Shown here piece after piece: positions 1 to 8,612 of a DNA stretch of 64,000 bases; the stretch's first letter is position 1, and every line of letters begins with the position of its first letter. The notes below the pieces were generated by a model. It was not told the origin of the DNA. It ran no database searches and was given only the letters and a program-made list of their open reading frames with translations. A program made the translations under genes and the position numbers. This DNA comes from Flavobacterium bizetiae (GTDB lineage: Bacteria > Bacteroidota > Bacteroidia > Flavobacteriales > Flavobacteriaceae): assembly GCF_902804475.1 (NCBI RefSeq), contig NZ_CADCSU010000073.1, positions 1-64,000 of the forward strand, read 5' to 3'.

Positions 1-39
1 TAAAATAAATAAAAACATTTTTTTTTAAAGTATAAAACA

Positions 40-68
40 AAAAAGGCCGGAAGAATAATCTTCCGACC
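40..68 (-). terminator. Rho-independent terminator of lipoprotein gene 94-591
   Basis: A 10-bp stem with one mismatch (45-54 against 59-68, loop ATAA) is followed on the minus strand by a run of six T. It lies just past the stop of the minus-strand lipoprotein gene. Confidence 0.75.
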
Positions 69-93
69 ATGACTACCCATAAGAAGCTTTTTT

Positions 94-591
94 TTATTCT
101 TTTATTACTGTAAATTCAAACTTACCTTCAAGTCCACCTTTAAAACTAACTTGTTTATTTTTAACAATATCAAATGCTGCGACAGGATTAGTAAATTCAA
201 AGCTAAACTTAGAATCACCTAAATCTGTCAATTTTAAAGTATATCCCTGTATAGAATATCTTGTTTTTGATGTTATTAACTCACAACTTACTAAAAGCTC
301 ATTAGCTGTTCCTGGTCCAAAGTCATAGATTCCGCTCAAATCTTTTTGAGATGAAGGAAAAGCAATGTCAATATAAAAATTTTCATCTTCCTTTTCATTA
401 GAAATTAAAAACACAACTTTCTTCTGCGAATCAAAACTCGCTGTCTGATAATAGTACAATCCTTTATTAGGCGTAAATTTCATTCCGTCAATAATTATTG
501 AAGAATTCACACCCGATTTGTCATCATCGTCTGAAGAACATGAAGTAATAAATCCCAATAACACTAAAAACAATAAAGTAATTTTATTCAT
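94..591 (-). CDS. Small SCSSDDDD-type lipoprotein, function unknown
   Basis: A 165-aa exported lipoprotein. The N-terminus MNKITLLFLVLLGFITSC is a signal peptide ending in a lipobox cysteine, followed by SSDDDDK, the acidic tail common after the lipid-bearing Cys of Bacteroidota lipoproteins and often linked to surface export. The rest is a beta-rich globular sequence with no family I recognise. I chose the ATG at 591; the reading frame extends upstream only to a TTG at 609, which would place MIKKLI ahead of a normal signal peptide. The gene stands alone between two terminators, downstream of fbp on the same strand. The role is not inferable from context. Confidence 0.8.
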   Translation of the reverse strand: MNKITLLFLVLLGFITSCSSDDDDKSGVNSSIIIDGMKFTPNKGLYYYQTASFDSQKKVVFLISNEKEDENFYIDIAFPSSQKDLSGIYDFGPGTANELLVSCELITSKTRYSIQGYTLKLTDLGDSKFSFEFTNPVAAFDIVKNKQVSFKGGLEGKFEFTVIKE

Positions 592-645
592 AATTAATTT
601 TTTAATCAAATATATACAAAAGCATGAAATACATTACAAATAAAT

Positions 646-679
646 AAACCCGACAGATTTTAAAAATCTGTCGGGTTTT
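646..679. terminator. Bidirectional CCCGACAG hairpin terminator after fbp
   Basis: Perfect 12-bp stem CCCGACAGATTT (649-660) against AAATCTGTCGGG (664-675), flanked by A and T runs, so it can work in both directions. It lies between the end of fbp and the lipoprotein gene. A near-copy with a compensatory pair change is at 31556-31587. Confidence 0.8.
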
Positions 680-690
680 GCTATTTATAG

Positions 691-741
691 TTCAGACTGA
701 AAACTGAGACTGAGACCGTGACTGAGACTGCGACTGAAAAC
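691..741. repeat. Degenerate tandem GACTGA repeats
   Basis: About 50 bp made of imperfect hexamer units such as GACTGA, GAGACT and GACTGAAAAC directly against the fbp stop codon. A related CAGT/ACTGAAAAC-rich stretch lies at 22266-22345. There is no coding potential. It looks like one of the dispersed intergenic word families of this genome. Confidence 0.55.
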
Positions 742-1746
742 TTACTCAGCTGCCATAAACTCTTCTGCTTTTTCTACCATATTATAACTTCCGCAGAAAA
801 AAGGAACCCTTTGATGTAATTCTGTTGGCTGAATTTCCATGATTCTTCCAAAACCATCTGTGGCCTTTCCTCCTGCTTGTTCTGCAATAAACGCCATTGG
901 GTTACATTCGTATAATAAACGTAATTTCCCTTTTGGTGCTTTTGAACTTGTTGGATACAAATAAATGCCGCCTTTGATCATATTGCGATGAAAATCAGCA
1001 ACCAAACTTCCGATATATCGGGAAGTGTAAGGCCTGTCTTCTTCTTCTCTCTGACAATATTTAATGTAATTTTTTACTCCTTGCGGAAAATGAACATAGT
1101 TTCCTTCATTCACAGAATAGATATTTCCGTTTTGAGGAAATTTCATATTCGGGTGTGACAGATAAAATGTACCAATTGCCGGATTCAGTGTAAAACCATT
1201 TACGCCGTGACCTGTGGTATACACCAACATGGTCGAAGTTCCATAAATTACATAACCTGCTGCAACTTGATTGATTCCCGGTTGTAAAAAATCCTCGCTT
1301 GTTACCGGGGTTCCTATTGGAGTAATTCTTCTAAAAACAGAAAAAATAGTTCCTACTGAAACATTTACATCAATGTTTGAAGATCCGTCAAGCGGATCCA
1401 TTAAGATCACGTACTTATTATTATGACTGTTGTCGCTCCCCTGAACAGTAATAAAATCGTCGTTTTCTTCTGAAGCAATACCACAGACAATCTCACGGTT
1501 TATTAACGTCTGGATAAATACTTCGTTTGCATACACATCTAATTTTTGTTGGTCTTCGCCCTGTACATTTTGTTCGCCTGCAGCGCCAATAATGTCTACC
1601 AGTCCGGCTTTGTTTACTTTATAGTTTACGACCTTGGCCGCCAAACGTATAGAGTTGATAATTCGGGAAAGCTCTCCCGACGAATACTGAAATGCTTTTT
1701 GGTTCTCAATAATAAACTCTCCTAGTGTTTTATTGCGTTCTTCCAT
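742..1746 (-). CDS. fbp: Class I fructose-1,6-bisphosphatase
   Basis: A 334-aa cytosolic enzyme that hydrolyses fructose 1,6-bisphosphate to fructose 6-phosphate in gluconeogenesis. The metal- and phosphate-binding signature DPLDGSS is at residues 117-123, and an acidic EE pair at 93-94 lies in the position of the metal-binding glutamate of the family. The C-terminal part contains the expected GGIYLYP and [17 protein letters not shown] segments. Length is normal for class I FBPase. The ATG at 1746 gives the typical N-terminus ([11 protein letters not shown]). The gene is monocistronic, ends in a strong hairpin at 646-679 and is divergent from the acetyltransferase at 2010. Confidence 0.96.
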   Translation of the reverse strand: MEERNKTLGEFIIENQKAFQYSSGELSRIINSIRLAAKVVNYKVNKAGLVDIIGAAGEQNVQGEDQQKLDVYANEVFIQTLINREIVCGIASEENDDFITVQGSDNSHNNKYVILMDPLDGSSNIDVNVSVGTIFSVFRRITPIGTPVTSEDFLQPGINQVAAGYVIYGTSTMLVYTTGHGVNGFTLNPAIGTFYLSHPNMKFPQNGNIYSVNEGNYVHFPQGVKNYIKYCQREEEDRPYTSRYIGSLVADFHRNMIKGGIYLYPTSSKAPKGKLRLLYECNPMAFIAEQAGGKATDGFGRIMEIQPTELHQRVPFFCGSYNMVEKAEEFMAAE

Positions 1747-2009
1747 TACTATATCGTTATAGATTTTGATTATAAGTCACAAATATCGCTTTTTTTGTGA
1801 GAATGATTCAAAAATTATTTTGTTAGTTTGCCACTATTGTATATTTGCTAATTAATAGCAGGAAGTGTCAAATAAAAAAATACATTTTTAGCTAATAAAC
1901 GCTTAATAATAAGAATATATGAATTGCCCTTACAAGAAATTCGTACAAGCAAATTTTTAAAATAAAAGAGGTAATTGTATATTTAGGATTAAAATAAAAC
2001 GAATAGAAT

Positions 2010-2498
2010 ATGAATATTAGAAAAGGAAATCCTGAAGACATGGAATCGGTTTTGGGATTAATACAGGAGCTGGCAATATTCGAAAAAGAACCGGAGGCCG
2101 TTGTCATTACTGTAGAAGATTTAGTGCGTGATGGCTTTGGCGAAAAACCATTATTTCATGTTTTTGTTGCAGAAATCGAAGATGAATCTAGCAACAAAGA
2201 AATAGTTGGAATCGCATTGTATTATTACAGATATTCTACCTGGAAAGGTAAAACCATACATCTTGAAGATTTGATTGTTAAAGAAAAAATGCGCGGGACA
2301 GGTTTAGGATCTGCTCTTTATGCTGAAATCATGAGACAAGGTAAAAAAGATAATGTACGAAGAGTTGAATGGAATGTTCTGGACTGGAATACTCCTGCCG
2401 TAAAATTCTACGAAAACTCTGGTGCAAAAATTCTGGAAGAATGGAGAGTGGTTCAAATGGATGAAGCGGGCGTAAATTCATTCTTAGAAAAATTATAA
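2010..2498 (+). CDS. GNAT family N-acetyltransferase (SSAT-like)
   Basis: A 162-aa single-domain GNAT acyltransferase. The acetyl-CoA pyrophosphate loop (motif A, R/QxxGxG/A) is seen as MRGTGLG at residues 94-100, preceded by the strand HLEDLIV. The downstream WNVLDWNTPAVKFYENSGA is the typical GNAT motif B region. N-terminal IRKGNPEDMESVLGLIQELA and the overall layout resemble the spermidine/spermine (diamine) acetyltransferase subgroup. The substrate is not provable from sequence: polyamine, thialysine and small-molecule amines are all possible. The upstream gap holds a TATATTTG element at 1840-1847, with TTG 17 bp before it, as a possible promoter with a long leader. Confidence 0.88.
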   Translation: MNIRKGNPEDMESVLGLIQELAIFEKEPEAVVITVEDLVRDGFGEKPLFHVFVAEIEDESSNKEIVGIALYYYRYSTWKGKTIHLEDLIVKEKMRGTGLGSALYAEIMRQGKKDNVRRVEWNVLDWNTPAVKFYENSGAKILEEWRVVQMDEAGVNSFLEKL

Positions 2499-2507
2499 AG
2501 ATATATT

Positions 2508-2576
2508 TTGCCACAGATTAAAATGATTTTCACAGATTTTTAAAATCTTTTTAATCCTAATAATCTGTGGCAGAAA
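2508..2576. repeat. Inverted repeat, 'CCACAGATT' family
   Basis: Imperfect inverted repeat whose ends read TTGCCACAGATTA and TAATCTGTGGCA, with an inner ACAGATTTTTAAAATC core. It sits between the acetyltransferase and aspartate kinase genes and could act as a terminator. The same words recur at 57641-57786. Confidence 0.6.
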
Positions 2577-2636
2577 AACAAAATACTAGATTTCGATTTG
2601 AATCTGAAATCTAAAATTAAAAATCTAAAATTAATA

Positions 2637-3896
2637 ATGAGAGTATTTAAATTTGGTGGTGCATCGGTTAAAGATGCTGATGGAATTAAAAACGTATACG
2701 ACGTTTTACAAAAAGTAGGTTATGAAGATGTGATTTTAGTCGTTTCGGCAATGGGAAAAACGACAAATGCTCTTGAAGTTGTTATCAAGAATTATTTTGA
2801 TAAATCAGCGGAGTTGAATTCATCTGTACAAGAAATAAAAAAATATCACAATCAAATATTATTAGATTTATTTGAAGATGAAAAACACGAAGTTTTTACA
2901 GCTGTAAAAGCTCAGTTTTCTGAATTAGAATATTTCCTGGCACATAATAAATCTCCTAATTACAATTTTGTTTACGATCAGGTGGTAAGTTTTGGAGAAT
3001 TAATTTCGACTACCATTTTAAGTCATTATATGAATTACAGAGGTATTCAGACGCAATGGCTTGATGTTCGTAATTTTATTAAAACCAATGCAAATTACAG
3101 AGATGCGGAAGTGGATTGGGAAACGACTCAACAATTGATCAGCAAAAATGTAAAACGCAAAATATTAAACATCACTCAAGGATTTTTAGGTGCTGACGAA
3201 AATAACTTTACTACTACTCTTGGTCGTGAAGGTTCTGATTATACAGCAGGAATTTTCGCTTATTGCTTAAATGCCGAAAGTGTAACCATATGGAAAGATG
3301 TTCCGGGAGTTATGAATGCGGATCCGCGTTATTTTGAGAATGCGAGTTTGTTGAATCAAATCTCTTATCGTGAAGCAATCGAACTGGCTTTTTATGGTGC
3401 AACAGTTATTCACCCAAAAACATTACAGCCATTACAGAAAAAAGAAATTCCGTTATACGTAAAATCGTTTATCAACCCATTATTAAAAGGAACCTGTGTT
3501 TCTAAAGGTGTTGATTTAGAGCCACAATATCCGTGTTTTATTGTAAAAAGAGAACAGCTTTTAATTTCGCTTTCTTCAATTGATTTCTCTTTTATCATGG
3601 AAGAAAACATCAGCGAGATTTTTGGTTTATTCCACGAATTTAAAATCAAAGTAAACTTAATCCAGAACTCTGCAATTAGTTTCTCTGTTTGCGTTGAAGA
3701 TAAATTCGGAAATTTCAATGAATTAAACGCTATTCTTTCGAAAAAATTCAAAGTAGATTATAATGAGAATGTGACTTTATATACTATTCGTCACTTTACA
3801 GAAAATGCAGCCGAAACTGTTGAAGCAAACAAAGAAGTTTTACTAAAACAAGTAAGCCGCGAAACAATGCAAATTGTTACTAAAGAGATCAACTAA
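2637..3896 (+). CDS. Aspartate kinase (monofunctional)
   Basis: A 419-aa kinase phosphorylating L-aspartate, the first step of the lysine/threonine/methionine branch. KFGG at residues 5-8 and the nucleotide-site block TTLGREGSDYTA at 194-205 are family hallmarks, followed by WKDVPGVMNADPR. The C-terminal third from about residue 290 has the alternating pattern of ACT regulatory domains, but it is short and the second ACT copy looks degenerate, so feedback control is uncertain. I chose the ATG at 2637 because the open frame from 2598 runs through an AAATCTAAAA-type intergenic repeat and adds a non-conserved NLKSKIKN tail. The gene ends in a bidirectional terminator at 3938-3969. Confidence 0.93.
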   Translation: MRVFKFGGASVKDADGIKNVYDVLQKVGYEDVILVVSAMGKTTNALEVVIKNYFDKSAELNSSVQEIKKYHNQILLDLFEDEKHEVFTAVKAQFSELEYFLAHNKSPNYNFVYDQVVSFGELISTTILSHYMNYRGIQTQWLDVRNFIKTNANYRDAEVDWETTQQLISKNVKRKILNITQGFLGADENNFTTTLGREGSDYTAGIFAYCLNAESVTIWKDVPGVMNADPRYFENASLLNQISYREAIELAFYGATVIHPKTLQPLQKKEIPLYVKSFINPLLKGTCVSKGVDLEPQYPCFIVKREQLLISLSSIDFSFIMEENISEIFGLFHEFKIKVNLIQNSAISFSVCVEDKFGNFNELNAILSKKFKVDYNENVTLYTIRHFTENAAETVEANKEVLLKQVSRETMQIVTKEIN

Positions 3897-3937
3897 ATCT
3901 TCTTTATACGTTAATTATACAATTCAATTATATTTAG

Positions 3938-3969
3938 AAAAGGCTTCACTAATACGTGAAGCCTTTTTT
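3938..3969. terminator. Bidirectional terminator between aspartate kinase and OMP gene
   Basis: Perfect 9-bp stem AGGCTTCAC (3941-3949) against GTGAAGCCT (3956-3964) with A-run before and T-run after. It serves the two convergent genes whose stops lie on either side. Confidence 0.85.
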
Positions 3970-3971
3970 CT

Positions 3972-6149
3972 TTATCTCGCTCTGTTATTTTCGCTTTGTT
4001 CAATCTCTGTTTTCTTAAAAGCTTGTTTCTTTGAATTTCCAAAACTATATGTTGCTATCAGTTTAAAATAATTGGTAGTATAGGTTCTGTGATAATATAT
4101 TTCGGTTTGCCCAACATCATAATTACCGGAAACCATAAAGTCGTGAAAGATATCATTTGCGGTAAAATTAATTTTTAGCGCCTCTTTCAAAAAGTTTCTT
4201 TCGATTCCTACAGTAACTGTCGATCTGCTATTTTCGCTTCTTAATCCGTAGCTTTTATCGCCAAGATACCAGGCAAGCAACTGAACTTTAAAAAGATTCG
4301 GAATCGTAAATGTATTATTAGAATAAAGATAGATTTGAGGTTTGACAGGACCCAAAGCATATTCATAAAAATTATCGATCGATTTGCTTAAATTCATACT
4401 AATGGTATTTGTCGAACTCCACCATTTGTTTGTAAATGATCTTGAAAGCGAAGTAAAAAAAGTATGTTCTTTTTCTATATTTAATGATCTCAAAATATAA
4501 CTATTTGGTGTATCGCCGCGCAAAGCTGCTCCGGAAATTGGATCGATTTTATAAGTATATCCTATTTTAAAATCGAACTTTTTGTACATCGAACCAATCT
4601 CAAAGGCGTGAGTTTTTTCAGGAAGTAAATTCGGATTTCCTTCTATAGTAGTAAACGGATCCTGATAAATAACAAACGGATTCAAACCCTGATATCTTGG
4701 TCTTGTTATTCTGGAAACATACGATGCATGTAGTTTTAAATCATCTGAAACATCCATATTTAGCAACACATTAGGAAAAAAATTGCCATAACTTTTTTTG
4801 AATTCCTGAATCCCATTTGCAGTAGTGTACAAATTATAATTTGTCCATTCGCCTCGTGCGCCAAACGAAAAACTAAACTTCTCTCCTAGTGAACTTCCAT
4901 AATTAAAATAAGCGGCACTGATTTTTTCAACATATCTAAAATCACTCGAAAGTTGATCATCAGGTTCAAAACCTCCATTTTCTACATCAGAAACTAGGAA
5001 ATCTGTTCCTGATTGTACTTTTGCATTGCTAAATTTTGCTCCGGTTTCGAGCTTTGTATTTTCATTTATCTTTTTAGAATAGTCTGCCTGAATACTTATA
5101 ATATTAATTGTATTGTCAACATTGTTTTTCAAATACTTTTCAGCATTTCGTTCTTCAACCCAACTATTTTCATCAATAAAATCTTTTACAGTTCCGTTAT
5201 AATTAGAGTATTGTGTTCCTATAAATAACGACGAACCTTTACTATCTGTTATCGCATTATAATTTAGATTAATGAACTGATTCAGCAGCACATCATTTTT
5301 AGCAATATCTGTGGCATAAAAACTATTTCCCACATTATTACTAATAGAGTTTCGGCTTTCTACAACTCCTCCCAAATCTTCAATATTACCGCTATAAGCT
5401 AATGAAATATAATTCTTTTCAGAGAACGTGTATTGCAGTCCAAAACCAAAATTCGAATAATTATTAAACTGACGTTTCCAATCTGTGGTTAATTCAGATC
5501 GCATATATTCATCCGGATTTGGTCTTGTTCTGGTCGTATATAACAATTCGCGGCCTTTGCCCAATTGCAATCCGTAATTGGTGATGAACGAAAATTTGCC
5601 TTTTGTATAATTAAAATCCAAAAGAGTATTCGTACTCGTTCCGGCAAACTCAGAAACGGTCACTTGCTGACTCGCGCTTCCTAACATTCCGTTTTCGATA
5701 TTTTTTTTGGTAATAATATTGATAACCGCCTTTCCTTCGGCATCGTATTTTGAAGATGGATTTGAAATTACTTCGATTTTTAAAATTTGAGAAACCGGAA
5801 TCGCAGCAAAACGTTCGTAATTAATCAAAATTCCGTTAAGGTAAATAATTGCTTCTCCTCTCCCCAGAACACTTATTTGTCCTTCGGCTACAATGACATT
5901 CGGAACCCTGCCCAATAATTCATTGACTGAACTACTTGTCGAAAGCAATGTATTGGCGACGTTTACATCAAGCGTTCCGTTGGCAGCATATTTTACTAAC
6001 GATGCCTGTTTTTTAATAACTACTTCGTTTAATTCGTTATTGGGAGTTACAATCTTTTCCTGAATTGTTTTTGAAGATTGTGCGTTTACAGTAATGGCAT
6101 AAAGAATCATGCAATACCTATAAATAAAATTGGTAACTGAAAATCTCAT
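3972..6149 (-). CDS. Outer-membrane beta-barrel receptor (PF14905-type TonB receptor)
   Basis: A 725-aa exported outer-membrane protein. A signal peptide ends near residue 23 (ITVNAQS), a plug-like segment covers about 30-150 (NELLGRVPNVIVAEGQ, then IIYLNGILI and IEVISNPSSKYDAEGKAVINI), and the rest is a long series of amphipathic beta strands typical of the OMP_b-brl_3 family. It lacks the N-terminal carboxypeptidase-like domain that many paralogues carry, and I see no clear TonB box. The ligand is unknown. The membrane-anchored AraC gene lies 115 bp upstream on the same strand and is a plausible regulator. The gene stops against the shared terminator at 3938-3969. Confidence 0.88.
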   Translation of the reverse strand: MRFSVTNFIYRYCMILYAITVNAQSSKTIQEKIVTPNNELNEVVIKKQASLVKYAANGTLDVNVANTLLSTSSSVNELLGRVPNVIVAEGQISVLGRGEAIIYLNGILINYERFAAIPVSQILKIEVISNPSSKYDAEGKAVINIITKKNIENGMLGSASQQVTVSEFAGTSTNTLLDFNYTKGKFSFITNYGLQLGKGRELLYTTRTRPNPDEYMRSELTTDWKRQFNNYSNFGFGLQYTFSEKNYISLAYSGNIEDLGGVVESRNSISNNVGNSFYATDIAKNDVLLNQFINLNYNAITDSKGSSLFIGTQYSNYNGTVKDFIDENSWVEERNAEKYLKNNVDNTINIISIQADYSKKINENTKLETGAKFSNAKVQSGTDFLVSDVENGGFEPDDQLSSDFRYVEKISAAYFNYGSSLGEKFSFSFGARGEWTNYNLYTTANGIQEFKKSYGNFFPNVLLNMDVSDDLKLHASYVSRITRPRYQGLNPFVIYQDPFTTIEGNPNLLPEKTHAFEIGSMYKKFDFKIGYTYKIDPISGAALRGDTPNSYILRSLNIEKEHTFFTSLSRSFTNKWWSSTNTISMNLSKSIDNFYEYALGPVKPQIYLYSNNTFTIPNLFKVQLLAWYLGDKSYGLRSENSRSTVTVGIERNFLKEALKINFTANDIFHDFMVSGNYDVGQTEIYYHRTYTTNYFKLIATYSFGNSKKQAFKKTEIEQSENNRAR

Positions 6150-6264
6150 GAATTTTGGCGATTAAAATTTGACTTATTTTTAAAGCAAAAGTCAACCGAT
6201 AATCGCATTATGAGGTAACCAAATGAGAAAACAGGAGTACGAATTTATAAATTCACACTTTCTG

Positions 6265-7326
6265 CTACGATCGTAAAGCCTGATTTTGATAGCTGGAAGG
6301 TGTTGTTCCGGTATATTTTTTAAAGGCAACAAAAAATGTCGATTTAGAATTAAAACCTACATCGTAGCCAATAGATTCTAAAGTAAGTTTATCATTTGAA
6401 GTTATAATTTCACAAGCCTCTTTTATTCTAAATTCATTTACAAAACTGGTAAAGTTCTTACCTAAATTATTATTTAAAAGTTGGGATAATTGATGACTTG
6501 AAATGTTTATTTCTTTAGACAAGTCCTGCAATGTAAGATTGGGATTTTTATACAATGCTTTTTCATTCATTACACTTTCGAGTTTTTGTGTAAAAATTTC
6601 CGCTTCGGTTGCATCTATCTTTTTACCGGAATTCTTTGATCCGTTTAATAAAAACAAATCATCGGTTTTTTTACGATATAAAAGGATCGAAATAATTAAA
6701 TAGAACATAATCGAAAAAACAATTGCCCCACTAATATAAGTAGCGGCCGGAGCGTTCATTATGGCAAGAAAATAAAAAAAGAATAAAAGGGAATTGCCCA
6801 GAAAAAGCATTCCGAACCACATTTCTGCCGGAGTTGCTTTGTGTTTTTTACTTATGATTTTTTGCAGAATGTCTTTAATGGTAAACCCGGAAAAAATAAT
6901 ATACACAAACCATTGAAAATAAATCGCTTTTATAAAATAGTGTCTCCACAGTTCCGGATAATATTCATAAGGATATAAAAATCCAATTGTACCTATAAAT
7001 AAAGCCCAGAATAAAAGGGTAAGTTTCCAGGATTTGGGCATTATATTAATTTCGGCAACGGCTGATTTGAGGAAATAATATAAAAAGGGACCAATAAAAA
7101 AGCAAGCGGTTAACCCAAATTGCAAATACATTTTTGGCAACGTGGGATTAAAATACACAAACACCGATTTTCCAATTCTGATGCTTAGTGCGAATAATAA
7201 TGCACCCAAAAAATAATTGGTCAGGAACTTTTTCCTGGTAAAAAAGAAGAAATACACACTTAAAATAATTCCGTTAAAAACTCCTAATGCGCTAAAAAAG
7301 AATAAGAGTTCTTTGCTGGTATCCAT
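6265..7326 (-). CDS. AraC-family regulator with N-terminal membrane domain
   Basis: A 353-aa protein with about seven hydrophobic helices in residues 1-215 (for example LLFFFSALGVFNGIILSVYF and YFLGALLFALSI) and an AraC-type double helix-turn-helix in about 250-350. The second HTH carries the signature IGYDVGFNSKSTFFVAFKKY with TPSSYQ just after it. This layout is common in Bacteroidota, where a membrane sensor domain is fused directly to the DNA-binding domain. Signal unknown. The neighbouring outer-membrane receptor at 3972-6149, on the same strand, is the obvious candidate target; this is inference from position only. Confidence 0.88.
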   Translation of the reverse strand: MDTSKELLFFFSALGVFNGIILSVYFFFFTRKKFLTNYFLGALLFALSIRIGKSVFVYFNPTLPKMYLQFGLTACFFIGPFLYYFLKSAVAEINIMPKSWKLTLLFWALFIGTIGFLYPYEYYPELWRHYFIKAIYFQWFVYIIFSGFTIKDILQKIISKKHKATPAEMWFGMLFLGNSLLFFFYFLAIMNAPAATYISGAIVFSIMFYLIISILLYRKKTDDLFLLNGSKNSGKKIDATEAEIFTQKLESVMNEKALYKNPNLTLQDLSKEINISSHQLSQLLNNNLGKNFTSFVNEFRIKEACEIITSNDKLTLESIGYDVGFNSKSTFFVAFKKYTGTTPSSYQNQALRS

Positions 7327-7364
7327 AATTTAAGTTTGTTTTATTCTCACAAAGCTAAAAAAAA

Positions 7365-7703
7365 TTATGACTTTAATGCTTTTTTATCCTTCTTCAAATC
7401 CTTAATTACTTTCTTCAGCTCTTTGATGCGTTCTTCGTATTGCACGATTATTTCACCTGATATCTGATTTACAGTATTATTAGAAGACGATCCCTTGTCC
7501 AGATCTACTTTGAGTAAATCTTCAGGAGTTATATCATAAATTTTACAGATGGTTAAAATATGATTTGCCCAGGAATGGCTCTCGCCGCTTTCCATTCTAG
7601 CATACGCTGATTGAGATATATGAAGACAATCTGCTACTTCTTCTTGTGACATGTTTTTGTTTTTCCGAAGTATTTTAAGTTTATTACCTACAACAGTATG
7701 CAT
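7365..7703 (-). CDS. XRE-type helix-turn-helix regulator with coiled-coil tail
   Basis: A 112-aa cytosolic DNA-binding protein. Residues 5-65 are a Cro/C1-type HTH (LKILRKNKNMSQEEVADCLH, then ISQSAYARMESGES), and residues 85-112 are a charged heptad-like tail (EERIKELKKVIKDLKKDKK) that probably mediates dimerisation. No catalytic or ligand domain is present. It is transcribed away from the small membrane-protein cluster at 7941-8522, so it could control that cluster, itself, or both. The start ATG at 7703 is the only one giving the complete HTH. Confidence 0.87.
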   Translation of the reverse strand: MHTVVGNKLKILRKNKNMSQEEVADCLHISQSAYARMESGESHSWANHILTICKIYDITPEDLLKVDLDKGSSSNNTVNQISGEIIVQYEERIKELKKVIKDLKKDKKALKS

Positions 7704-7885
7704 AATTTAATACAGTTTTTCGTTCTAAAAGTATAGAGGACACTTTTATAAATATATACTCACAAAAAAGAGACTATTTTTAAATAAAAAACAGATATAA
7801 TTTACTTATTAAAAATACCCGATAATCACATAATAAAAAGGCGTACAAAACAGTAATTTAGATTTTCCAAAAAACAAGTAGATAG

Positions 7886-7901
7886 TACCTGAAATCAGGT
7901 A
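7886..7901. promoter_or_regulatory. Near-palindrome TACCTGAAATCAGGTA, candidate operator
   Basis: 16-bp element differing from the perfect palindrome at 35162-35177 by one central base. TACC..GGTA ends resemble sites of NarL/LuxR-family response regulators. It lies 39 bp before the ORF at 7941 and between divergent genes. A poor -7 candidate, TAAATCTA, is at 7927-7934. Confidence 0.5.
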
Positions 7902-7940
7902 TAAAATCTATTAAAAAACTTAACCCTAAATCTACAGAAT

Positions 7941-8021
7941 ATGAGTAATGCATCATTGTTTTTATGCCTTCTAATAATAATTATCGCACTTGGTTACCGA
8001 TTTTCGAAAAAACATCGTTAA
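7941..8021 (+). CDS. Putative 26-aa single-helix membrane peptide
   Basis: A short ORF starting MSNASLFLCLLIIIIALGY and ending RFSKKHR. It has one hydrophobic helix followed by a positively charged tail, the layout of a small inner-membrane protein with its tail in the cytosol. It precedes two further small membrane-protein genes on the same strand (8074 and 8352). I recognise no family. A 27-codon ORF can arise by chance in AT-rich DNA, so the evidence is only the helix-plus-basic-tail pattern and the cluster context. Confidence 0.4.
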   Translation: MSNASLFLCLLIIIIALGYRFSKKHR

Positions 8022-8073
8022 AAATCTTCTTTCAAATTAATTAGTAATAATAAATTTAAAGTGCGAAAAAACC

Positions 8074-8304
8074 ATGGGCATAAACAATAAACCTGATCAG
8101 GAAAACCATAACGAATGGGAAAATGATCCGGATAACTGGATCTGGGGAATGTTCTATTATAATCCAAAAGACAATAGATTATTTCCTCCTAAAAGAATAA
8201 AGGAATTTGGCTGGACAATAAATTTTGCCAATCCCAATTCTGTTTTTATAGCGTTAATTGTCATTGCAATTCTCCTTATTCTTGGGGAACATAGTAATCA
8301 TTAA
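8074..8304 (+). CDS. DUF5808-type small membrane protein
   Basis: A 76-aa protein. Residues 12-55 match the DUF5808 pattern as I know it (WIWGMFYYNPKDNRLFPPKR then FGWTINFANP), and residues 57-72 form one transmembrane helix (VFIALIVIAILLIL). In other bacteria this domain occurs at the C-terminus of larger DUF1648-like membrane proteins; here it stands almost alone. The function is not established. It lies 52 bp after the 26-aa ORF and 47 bp before another small membrane protein, so the three may be co-transcribed. Confidence 0.75.
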   Translation: MGINNKPDQENHNEWENDPDNWIWGMFYYNPKDNRLFPPKRIKEFGWTINFANPNSVFIALIVIAILLILGEHSNH

Positions 8305-8351
8305 ACGCAAAAAAAAGAATAACTGCCCCTGATTAATTTATTCACTAAAAC

Positions 8352-8522
8352 ATGAAATTCTTTATATTCAAATATAGTATGGCTATTATTAGCTGTCTTT
8401 ATTTAGCTTACTTTTTCTACAGCCCGGATCATACGGGCAATATGATTAAAACCGGAACTTCAATTGTATTGGCTCTTTTAATTTTTCTTTCTATGTACAG
8501 TCAGATAAAAAGCAGAAAATAA
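8352..8522 (+). CDS. Small two-helix membrane protein (56 aa)
   Basis: A 56-aa ORF starting MKFFIFKYSMAIISCLYLAY and ending QIKSRK. Two hydrophobic helices (about 8-23 and 36-50) are joined by a short polar loop containing SPDHTGN, and the C-terminus is basic. No known family. It follows the DUF5808 gene on the same strand and is probably in the same transcript. The codon pattern and composition match its neighbours. Confidence 0.55.
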   Translation: MKFFIFKYSMAIISCLYLAYFFYSPDHTGNMIKTGTSIVLALLIFLSMYSQIKSRK

Positions 8523-8582
8523 CCTTAAACACAGAACTAAAATCTCTAAATTACAGACTCGGAATTTCCCAATTATAAATAC

Positions 8583-8590
8583 TACTTTTG
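8583..8590 (+). promoter_or_regulatory. TAnnTTTG -7 element upstream of gene 8613
   Basis: TACTTTTG matches the Bacteroidota -7 consensus exactly, 22 bp before the ATG at 8613. No good TTG is seen 19-21 bp upstream. Confidence 0.45.
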
Positions 8591-8612
8591 ATTTTTTAGA
8601 GTTATAGTATTT

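Noticed and set aside
691..741. GACTGA tandem repeats considered as a CRISPR-like or VNTR array
   Set aside because: Units are six bases, imperfect and without spacers of uniform length; no cas genes are in the window.
1892..2107. 71-aa minus ORF before the acetyltransferase
   Set aside because: Overlaps the acetyltransferase start and its leader; composition is that of AT-rich noncoding DNA.
3874..4071. 65-aa plus ORF
   Set aside because: It spans the aspartate kinase stop, a bidirectional terminator and the end of the receptor gene.
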